Assembly: GCF_026151205.1 (NCBI RefSeq)
Contig: NC_087072.1
Span: 14,050,169-14,114,168, forward strand
Source of the DNA: Bolinopsis microptera
Taxonomy: Eukaryota > Ctenophora > Tentaculata > Lobata > Bolinopsidae
DNA length: 64,000 nt
Reading direction: 5' to 3'
This document shows, one piece after another, positions 36,958 to 46,389 of the stretch (its first letter is position 1; every line of letters starts with the position of its first letter). A program made the position numbers and the translations under genes. The notes under the pieces were generated by a model. That model searched no databases and was not told the origin of the DNA. It saw nothing but the letters and a program-made list of their open reading frames with translations.

Positions 36958-38631
36958 TCAAAGTTCCCTGGTAGTCATGTAGGCGACTGTTCTGTGATCA
37001 CCAACGAACTCCTTGTTGATGTAGATGTAGGGGTAATGGGTTTGGTTTGTGGAGTCTTTCAGGTACTCGTCTATCTTGCCGTCCCCAAAAATATACTCCT
37101 TTAGAAGAATAATTGTCATTCGAACTTGGCAGGAGAATTTGTCGATAAGGAATTGTTAATGTTCACATATAACGTTATTCAGATTTTTCCATTTCCCCTC
37201 CGTAATGCGTAAGTAACTTTACAGTTAGACATAGCTTTTATGTATAAATTACATTAGCGTAAGCTTTTTCAAACCCCCTTCCCCATATACACTGGTTTAC
37301 GCAATATTTGAACGATCCCTTATAATGCTAAGGTTGAAAGTGAAATTTGGAGGATTGCAATTTGTTCCAATAATCATTATACTCATTTGAATATTGACGT
37401 GTTGAGCAAAAACCATTTAAGCCATCTTGGTGAGATGACGCTCTTATTTCCAAGTTTTGACGTTTAACTTTAAGTTTAGTCGTCATTATAATTAGGTTAT
37501 ATTTTATTCTAATATCTCCGTCTAGCCATGATTGACAAGGTTTATATCTTATTAAATAATGAACAAGGTACTTTGTTAAGTGGTTTGTACAAAGGCCTAA
37601 CCTTGTAACACTTTTTGCGTCACTGAGGCACATATTTGCGGCAGTTTATGCAACACTTTCGGAACAAAATTAGAATTTGCGCCATCAATGTATGCACTAT
37701 GCAGCAACTTAAGCTTAACTTGTACACGGTGCACGGCACCCATTGATAAACGAAAAGAAAATCTTTTAAGTTACTTGAGTCAAGTGCCGCAAATTAGTGC
37801 CTGAAGTGCCTCAAATTGGTGTCTCAAGTGCCGCAAATTGGTGTCCCAAGTGCCTCAAGTGCCGCAAATTGGTGCCTCAAGTGCCGCAAATTGGTGCCTC
37901 AAGTGCCTCAAGTGCCGCAAATTGGTGCCTCAAGTGCCGCAAATTGGTGCCTCAAGTGCCACAAAAGGGTAACTAGGTCGTGTCCAGTAAACAATAAAAA
38001 ATAAATAAACTTAAAATTACAGAGTCAAACTAGCTAATGACAATGTAAAACACGAAAATATTTGTATACCTTGCTACTTTTCTGATATACATTATACAAC
38101 CTACAGACTGAACGAAATCCATGAAAAGCGAAATCGGACTACCATGTACATTACACATACATATATAGTATTAAAATGGTCAAGTTTTGTCCTCTACTGT
38201 AAACGTGACATATAATATTGAACCTGGTTCAGATTGATGGTTTTTACGATGTCATGCTCCAGCCCGGCCGTCTTTAAGGTGGTCAGAGCTCGAGCAGTTG
38301 AGTCGTGGTCCTCCGAGGGAGCGATTACCAAAACCTTGTGCTCTCCTTCCAACCATTCAGCGATCTGAATAACAAGGAAGTTGCAGTCATTTTGGTGAAA
38401 GCTTTCATAACATAAATAAATTGGATGAGCTACTTTATTTTGGTCACAAAAGTTAACAATACAGCCATAGAGTCACGATGTAACTATTTTGTTTATCTCA
38501 ATCTGTAAAGCTGAAAATTCCCAAAGTACACCAGGGCCCAGGCATTCAATTTACAATATCCGAATTTTATCTGAAAAGTGAATTTTTCCTACCTTATTCT
38601 CCGGATCCCCAATGAACAGAAATGAACGCAT
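36958..38631 (-). CDS. Glutaredoxin-like protein lacking active-site cysteines
   Basis: Three exons, 38593-38631, 38224-38364 and 36958-37098, all phase 0, give 106 residues. Exon 1 starts MRSFLFIGDPENK. Exon 2 has a beta strand VLVIAPSEDHDSTARALTTL, matching the glutaredoxin strand-active site-helix region but with SEDHDS where CPYC/CGFS would be. It continues KTAGLEHDIVKTINLN. Exon 3 has the cis-Pro region HYPYIYINKEFVGDHRTVAY, the counterpart of the VPQIFINGxxIGG glutathione-binding segment. The length fits a single glutaredoxin domain with no signal peptide. With no cysteine in the whole protein it cannot do thiol chemistry, so a binding or scaffold role is likely. The donor after exon 2 (GTTCAA) is weak; the other sites are good. 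Confidence 0.7.
37155..37325. mobile_element. Degenerate hairpin MITE in glutaredoxin-like intron 2
   Basis: GTTCACATATAACGTTATTC at the left and CGCAATATTTGAACGATCCC at the right, with an inner CCTCCGTAATGCG and ACATTAGCGTAAGC. Same plan as the copy at 29546-29690. Confidence 0.5.
37795..37968. repeat. Minisatellite based on GCCTCAAGTGCCGCAAATTG
   Basis: About eight irregular copies of the units CAAGTGCCGCAAATTGGTGC and CTCAAGTGC. It lies in intron 2 of the glutaredoxin-like gene. Confidence 0.85.
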
Positions 38632-41600
38632 CTTTAAAAGCGCATACAAGATATGATACTTATAAAAAAGTATCACACAGTATAATTATAAAATAACGTG
38701 GTTAGCGCTAGTGAATTTCATATCATTTGCCAAGACAGTGTTGCACATGTAGTTGTGTACACTCAGCAAGATAAAAACTGAGAATTTTATACCCAACCTT
38801 TAGAGCTACTGTTCATGGAAAAGAGACTATTATACATATAAAATCTAATTTTGAAACTAAATTTAGAGGCTAAGTTTGCAGGACCTTTATGCTTTAAATA
38901 AAGCAAGATTTGCTCCAAGTATATCACAATAATATGCAGGACAACTGCAGTTGGGAGTTCAAGTGCAGTATTGCGACAACACTACATTTTGGAACTCACC
39001 AAGAACTAATACAGATCAAAATATAGCAATCCGACTATCGCTAATTCGGTATCCTCCTCCGAAAGCAGCGCCCAACTGAATTTATGATTTAGAGAGGTGA
39101 GCACCAGCCATCATTAAATCAACCACGTGGGCGAAACAGTGTGAGCTGAATAGCCACTCCCACGAGGTTGACACAGGTATGACATATGCCGACGCAAAAT
39201 AATGTGGAATGAAGGAGTACTGTATTTTATTATATTATTTTTTGATTATTTCGGGCAAATGAAGAAGACGGAGACACACGGAATTAGTGAAACTTTTCTA
39301 TTGTCATCAAAATATGCTTGACTCGCAATAATTTTAACTTAACTTTCTAGAATAGAATATGTTCATTTAAAATAATTCACTCATTATACAATTACATTGC
39401 ATCATCCGCTCCCCCAGCTATAGGAAAGGCTTAATTGTACCTGCCTCAAGCAGGACTTGACGTTGTTGCTCATGTCCACTCTTGTCGAGCACAATTTGGG
39501 ACATCAATTTTTACGAAGATGAAAATAAACTCTTTTTACTTTTAGAAGGTTTACTCACTGTTTTACCGCAAATTTCCGTTTTTGGACCTCACAATTTTAC
39601 TGCAAATTTGAATCCTTTTGCTAGTAGCGACTCCGCAAAATAGCTTTCATGTTTCGTGTGGTCCACGACGTCCTGTCCCCAATACCTCGTGCCCTATGAC
39701 TCCTATCTTAGCCATAACCCTAACCTTCACCACAACCCTAACGGTAAAGCTAACCCTATCCTTGAGCGGTATTCCTTGACGTAACCCTATAGTGGAGCTA
39801 AAGACTCCAATACAATGTGGTACGGTGTTTAATTTAGGTTGGACGACGGTTTCAGTTTCGCAACAAGTAACGTTCTGTAACGTATCCGTGTTGTATGCGT
39901 GGTCGCACGTGAGCTCGATCAAACTGGTTCTAGGAAGATTTAATGTGTTTTAAAGGTCGATATCAGGTATTCACTTCGATTGTTCGGTTAAACTTCAACG
40001 TTTTGACAATCGCATGCTTTATAAATCAAATGAAAAATACCTCTTTTTTTCACTTTCAGGGGATGTTCCTAGAAACTAATCATATTGAGTAACGATCAAG
40101 TCCGATTCTATTTTATATGCTATAGTTTGTCTCTCAGAAATTTAATCGTGACATTGATGAAAGTGCCCGAAAGACAGTTCGATCTGTCCCACCAATGCTG
40201 AATAAACCAATGCTGAATACTCATTCAATAGTCGACCATTGCGCTTTCTTTTAATTATTTAACCACTGGCTTGTTAGTCACTAAAAGCAATCTAATCAAA
40301 AACGGAGAGAGTAAAACCAAACTAATATCGATAGCTGATTGGTGGCAGGTAAAAGCAATTAAGACATTTCACTCACGCAGAGCCAATCGCGTTACATCAG
40401 CAGATATTCTGCCTAGTTTTTCGAATCGTGTCTGTGAAGGCTATACATATATAAATCTTGAAGTTTTAAATTTTAAAAGAATGAACAGCTAAAGTTTTTT
40501 TTCCTAAGATGCAATAATTTGCATACTATTTTAGCTCCAGGTTTTGTTCAAATCGTATTTTTAAGGTTCCTGCATCATTATCTTAAATATAGTTTGAATT
40601 TTCAATGTTAATTTTCTTACTTCCATAATATCTGAGCTACTTCGAATTCGGTTATAGCTGTCATGGTAAAAACTAAATTTAATTGTGTTTTTGATCCTGA
40701 AATGTTCCTCCTCTTTAAAAAGCCATTATATTTATAATTATAGATCCTCTCATTATCGATTTTCTTTTCGGCTCATATATGTGGTTAACTATTAGTATTA
40801 CTATTGCAATAGAGTGATTGAGAGGAATATATTAACATCGATAGAAAATTAAATGGAATTCATTCTAACGTCAAATTGGCCGACATTTTGCTTGCAATTT
40901 CAGGACCTTTAATATAATTCTTATAACTCTCCAAAACGCCAGCTCCCAGTTCCCTTAAGCATTAATTAGAAAATTAAAAGGTAGAAGTGCAATATATGAA
41001 GTGGAGGAAGGGCGGAAGCCGAAGGTTTCAATGCTTGGTTAATACTGCCAGGAGATTTAATGGATGATGTCTACAAGGAGGATTCAGTAACAAGATTCGT
41101 TGGAGAAAATTCTCATTTTCATTTAGTTTAAAGAACTTAAGTCAAGCATATAAATTCATATATGTAACATTTAATCGTTTAACCTCGTCTGGACGACGTG
41201 CAAGAGAGTATAAATTCATTTGCAGATTCAGTTGGAGATTGCAGGCATTTGTAATAGTAACTTCTCATAGGTTTAAGGTGTTAACAATGCCACCTTAAAA
41301 TTGCTCATTAATCTTGGATGGATCGCCCCATATAGACTACTACTACTTTTACTAGAGGAGTAAAGGCACAACAGGTACAACAGCAACACATAATCCAAAG
41401 AAGAGCTCCAATGTACTTATGAAATACACATCATGTTATACTTATTGGGTCATGTTATCCCCTAACTATATAGTGATAACTCACTACCTATTTAGACTAG
41501 TCCCTGCAGTGGGCGTTAAGTGCGGGCGTTAAAACTCTGCTTACTTTTTATTAGAGACAATGATTGAGGTCTCTGTTGTTAAAGTATGAGAAAGACTGGC

Positions 41601-41790
41601 CTCTACAGGAAAGACTTTTAGATTGATTCTATTGTAATTTTAGACTTTTAGCAGATACGGACAAGCCGAAGTGTTGTATCATACAACGTATGACAAGATA
41701 CGTGCAAGCCGAAGTGATCTCAATTGCTGCGTTGCGAATTGTTTAAATTGCTAAACATTGTTCAACATGAATAAGGAATGGAATAGGACG
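38632..41790. other. 3.1 kb without a recognised gene
   Basis: AT-rich. A possible 5'-UTR exon of the glutaredoxin-like gene ends GCTTGAGGCAG|GTACAA on the minus strand near 39442. Scattered CCCTAAC motifs at 39715-39760 resemble degenerate telomeric repeats. At 41688-41704 lies a family C fragment. Nothing else supported. Confidence 0.4.
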
Positions 41791-41794
41791 TTAA

Positions 41795-43375
41795 TAGGTT
41801 CTTTTGCGATAGTCAAAACGCGACAACTAGCGCTGGATGGCGACAACTAGCGCTATCCAGCGCTAGTTGTCGCCATCCAGCGCTAGTTGTCGCTATCCAG
41901 CGCTGGATAACGCTGGCCAGCGCAAAATATATATGTTCGATAATTGTCGCTATCCAGCGCTAGTTGTCGCCATCCAGCGCTAGTTGTCGCCATCCAGCGC
42001 TAGTTGTCGCTATCCAGCGCTAGTTGTCGCTGGCTATGCGACACTGTCGCACGCGATAGTTTGCGATGGCCAGCGCAACTGGCCATCGCAGAAAACAGTT
42101 CGATAACTAGCGCTGGATAGCGACAACTAGCGCTGGATAGCGACAACTAGCGCTGGCCATCGATATCCAGCGCAAAATTTTCGCGCTATTACTCGTCAGC
42201 TAGCGCTGGCCAGCGCTAGCCAGCGCTAACCAGCGCTAGCCAGCGCTAACCAGCGCTAGCCAGCGCTAACCAGCGCTAACCAGCGCTAGCCAGCGCTAGC
42301 CAGCGCTAACCAGCGCTAGCCAGCGCTGGCCAGCGCTAGCTGACGAGTAATATCGCAACTATATTGCGCTGGCTGACGAGTAATACTAATATCGAGCGTG
42401 CTAAATCACTCTACAGTCGATCTTCGAGATTGTTCTAAAAGGCCCCCGATGGTTGTAACCAACTTCAATCGATGCAATGTATTTTCGGACGCTAATTCCG
42501 AATCAACCCCCATGACATAGCGTTAAAATGCTCTCCTGACGAGATATTGGCGAAAAACTGTATCGATCACGTGATATGACCGTATAAGGAAGTTAGTCTA
42601 ATTTTTCGTTAGGGTTAGGGTTTCAGCATATGTTTTTGTTAAGGATTGAGTTAGGGTTAGGGTTGGGATCAGATTAGAGGGATAGGGTTTCGAAAAGTCG
42701 TTCAGAACCAGCTAGAGTCAGAGAATGGGTTAAAAAAGTCACGTGACAGTCGAGTGTACAAAGTGATTAATCATCATCCGAGTAATATACATTGCGCTGG
42801 CTAGCGCTGGCTAGCGCTGGTTAGCGCTGGTTAGCGCTGGCTAGCGCTGGCTAGCGCTGGCTAGCGCTGGTTAGCGCTGGTTAGCGCTGGCTAGCGCTGG
42901 TTAGCGCTGGATAGCGCTGGTTAGCGCTGGCTAGCGCTGGTTAGCGCTGGCCAGCGCTAGCTGACGAGTAATAGCGCGAAAATTTTGCGCTGGATATCGA
43001 TGGCCAGCTCTGGCCAGCGCTAGTTGTCGCTATCCAGCGCTAGTTGTCGCTATCCAGCGCTAGTTGTCGAACTGTTTTCTGCGATGGCCAGTTGCGCTGG
43101 CCATCGCAAACTATCACGTGCGACAGTGTCGCATAGCCAGCGACAACTAGCGCTGGATAGCGACAACTAGCGCTGGATGGCGACAACTAGCGCTGGATGG
43201 CGACAACTAGCGCTGGATAGCGACAATTATCGAACATATATATTTTGCGCTGGCCAGTGTTATCCAGCGCTGGATAGCGACAACTAGCGCTGGATGGCGA
43301 CAACTAGCGCTGGATAGCGGTAGTTGTCGCCATCCAGCGCTAGTTGTCGCGTTTTGACTATCGCAAAAGAACCCG
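41795..43375. mobile_element. TTAA-flanked 1.58-kb element with giant inverted-repeat arms
   Basis: Flanked by TTAA at 41791-41794 and 43376-43379, the target duplication of piggyBac-type elements. Both ends read inward GGTTCTTTTGCGATAGTCAA then AACGCGACAACTAGCGCTGG. Arms of about 580-600 bp (41795-42395 and 42790-43375) are near-perfect inverted copies built of subrepeats: about 20-mers CCAGCGCTAGTTGTCGCTAT and 10-mers CCAGCGCTAG. The 390-bp centre is unique, carries TTAGGG runs, and recurs at 26105-26476. There is no transposase ORF, so it depends on an element elsewhere, if mobile. Confidence 0.85.
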
Positions 43376-43409
43376 TTAATATGTAATTCACATTCAGTTT
43401 GTTATAGCT

Positions 43410-44351
43410 ATGTTCGGAAGTAGAAGAAGTGTAATGCTGCTAACTCTTGTCGTATTCTTAACCATGACAGGTAGATGCAGATGTAGTCTCACTTTTTACT
43501 ATAAAGCTATAACAACTTACTTTAAATTAAATAATAATTCAGAATTGTATTATTTGGTAAGTTGACATTTCATTTGTTTGATTAAAGTTGTCAGTAACTA
43601 ACTTAGGTTTTTCAGGCTGTTCACGGTCATGGGCAGCTATTCCTGCGGGTCCTCTGTGGTCCGGAAGTATGGAAGACATCAGATCGGAACAGCAGGAGAA
43701 AGTTCTCCGAGGCAACGAGGGTAAGTTATACTACAAGTTACTAATACTATAGTTACACTACTAGTTACCAACGATGGTAAGTTATAACAGTCGAAATAAC
43801 GAGGGTAAGTTATATCTATAACAGTCGCCAGGATGTCACATCACAACGAGGGTAAGTTATGACAGTCGAAATGCCAGGATGTCACATCATAGGTTTCTGG
43901 AAATATAACAATATGATGATTAATATATTTATTTCTTTTCAGATCACAAATGTACTTTTGGAAGGATTTACGTTTCAAGCATTGGAAGATGGTTCGTGTA
44001 ATAACATTGTTTGCCGATTTTTAGATCAAACATAGATGTTTAAGCGACGAATATTTGATTTAAGGGAGGTAATATTTCTGACCTTAGCACTTTAGATTAT
44101 ACTGTTATTAATATGTTGAACATTTGAATACTCAAAAAAACCGATTTAATCTGCGTAAAAATAATCTAAAAACTCTTCAGTATCAGAGAGCGCCGACGAA
44201 ACGGGTAACCCCACTGACCCTCTCATCGGTAGTTCCTCACCTTGTTAAGGAGCCGTCGGACTCTTGCTTGGACTATGTCGATAATTGCATTGCACAAGAT
44301 AGACCATTCTTTGAAAATAGTTGTTATGCTGATGCTGAGCTGTTTGTTTGA
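43410..44351 (+). CDS. Small secreted cysteine-containing protein
   Basis: Exons 43410-43470, 43616-43720, 43943-43995 and 44181-44351 join in phases 1, 1, 0 to 129 residues. The last intron uses a weak donor (TTC|GTGTAA). If it is not spliced, the frame stops at 43999-44001 and the product is 74 residues. The N-terminus MFGSRRSVMLLTLVVFLTMT is a good signal peptide. The mature part is charged and has few cysteines; the last exon has a CxDxxxxC pair and a third Cys ten residues on, like the first half of a ShK-type Cys domain, but too few cysteines for a complete one. Function unknown: a secreted peptide precursor or defence protein is possible. The start codon lies only about 30 bp from the TTAA element. 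Confidence 0.5.
43712..43885. repeat. Repeated splice-donor cassette
   Basis: The exon 2/intron 2 junction AACGAGGGTAAGTTAT is repeated within the intron at about 43770 (AACGATGGTAAGTTAT), 43798 and 43844. The last two copies also share ACAGTCG and GCCAGGATGTCACATCA. Confidence 0.75.
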
Positions 44352-45287
44352 TTATTCAAAAGTTTGTTTCAGATCTTAGAATCTTATTTTGTTCTTTAAA
44401 TATGTGTTCAAATGTCGGAAATAAATTAGGAGCAAGTATGTATTGTGATACATACTTTGAAAGTTACAGAAAATATTATTAAAAAAGCACAAAAAGATTT
44501 CAAAATGAAAATGCAACTAAATGTACACTGAATAAAATTTCCTAGTAACTCTAAGAATTGTATAAAACTGTTCAGAACTTAAACCACTACACTAATCTAT
44601 GGGGGGTGATCTGATAAATTATGTTTTATATAAAGCGTTATATATAGTTATACCAAATTTGTGCGCCAAAACTTCTATTCGCCAAAACTTCTATTCGCCA
44701 AAACTTCTATTCGCCAAAACTTCTATTGATCTATTCGCCAAAACTTCTATTCTGGCTTAATTAATTTGAGTACCAAAAATTTGGGCAGGAAATTCAATTA
44801 AGTTTGGGCGACGAAAAATTTAGCCATGCATATTTTAGAGACGAGGTAATTAAAATTTTGCTTTCTAATTAATCATAAATTATCATGCTGAAAGCAAGGA
44901 GATAGACAGTACTTGGTACTGGTAGCTTATCTTATTTATATACTAGAAAGCCCGTGGTAACAGGGACGAAGCTAGTAGTATTCTTTAAACTTTTGAAAGA
45001 AAGTCTTTTCAAAAAATATCCATCCCAACCGAAGATACAACTGATTTAAATATAAAACACTTTAAACACAACGGAATTACCACAAAACCGATCAAAATGA
45101 CGTTAAAACGATCTTTGCACGTGCATGTGTGCATTAAAACACCGTTGCTATGGAACGTTTTGGTTGTTACCTAAATTCCTATTTTTCGTTTGTTTTGCAC
45201 GTGGGCGGTCGTACATACATACATTCTACAAAAACAATTCTCTGAATTATATTTATATATACTGATATAGTGTCGAAGGCAGTCAAA
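44352..45287. other. Intergenic with an 18-bp repeat
   Basis: CGCCAAAACTTCTATT repeats five times at 44664-44752. Otherwise AT-rich with no gene. Confidence 0.5.
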
Positions 45288-45371
45288 CAACATCCACTGG
45301 TCATCATCGTAAGCTGACTTAGCGGATCCAAGACAGATAATCGCATCTAGTTCAGTAGTGTTTTCTAAAGT
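45288..45371 (-). pseudogene. 84-bp duplicated fragment of the glutamine amidotransferase exon
   Basis: Identical as far as I can check to 61987-62070 in the same orientation, from CAACATCCACTGGTCATCAT to TTTTCTAAAGT. The flanks are unrelated. It encodes about 28 residues around ELDAIICLGSAKSAYDDDQW. No intron boundary is involved, so it is a simple segmental copy, not a processed gene. Confidence 0.85.
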
Positions 45372-45589
45372 TGGAAAATTAGATTTACTGAACTTTTTTG
45401 TGATTTTACTATCCCAAAACGTAAACTATTCAAATGTTTGTAGCGCGATGCACTACTGCCAGCTGATCGACGAGATGCCCCGTTGGGCCTTGTTCCACGT
45501 TTCGTATATATATCATGCAATTTGATCACTTTTGGCGAAAAAACTATTTTCCAACTCTCGAAAAAAACAACTTGAAAAGTGTTCGAATT

Positions 45590-45950
45590 TTTTCTAATAA
45601 TGATCAGGGTACCATGAAACGAAGAGAAAAGTGTTTTCCAGGGAAAAAGTCAAAAGGGGGGGGGGGGGGGGGGGGGGTCAGGCCATGATTACGTAATTTT
45701 GCTGTCAGGAGGGAGGGGAGCTGGGGCTAGTTACTAAAAACTTCAATATCTATTTTCATTGGCTCAAAGTGATCGAAATTGCATAAAACGAGGCCGAGAA
45801 AAGTAGTTTTTAGAAAAAAGGACTCGATCGGGTATCCGGCTTCCCAGTAAATAGTTGGGAAGGTGCTTGGCCGGATATCATAACAATGATTTCTGGATTT
45901 GTTCACACCAAGCTCTAGCATCGCTATTTGTTGACCATCGGCCTTCACTG
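45590..45950. mobile_element. Poly-G MITE copy, inverted relative of 53.6-kb MITE
   Basis: AAAGTGTTTTCCAGGGAAAA, then a run of about 24 G, then GATTACGTAATTTTG. Further on, GGAAGGTGCTTGGCCGGATA and CATAACAATGATTTCTG match the reverse complement of the interior of 53611-53990. Outer ends are degraded here. Confidence 0.6.
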
Positions 45951-46389
45951 AAGGTAATTTAAACGGAATTAAACGGAATTAAACGGAATTAAATTAAACG
46001 GAATTAAACGGAATTAAACGTAAAGTTGTCGGAGATGGCACTAACACCATCGTCTCGACTATACATGAATGAATAACATATCTAGAGTAAGTAAAATTCG
46101 AGATTCAAGAATCATGAAAATTTCAAACAAAATCACTTAAAATTTAACTCCCGTACAAACAACCGAAATAGAAATAATTGCTGAAATAATAATTTAACAT
46201 AAGAGGAAGTGGTAAAAGGCAACTTCAATGGTCACTAAACTGCGATATTAGTATTCGAGTCCACAAAAGACACATTCATACTCAAACAGTCCTCCCACTC
46301 ACAGTCACAACGTACTGGAAACAGTAATCACTAGTGTTCCATGCTCGTACAACAGATCGTGAAATCTGCATAATGATGGTTGATCTGTA

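Noticed and set aside
41816-43370. CRISPR-like array
   Set aside because: Repeats are contiguous or separated by other repeat units rather than unique spacers, in a eukaryotic, TTAA-bounded inverted structure.
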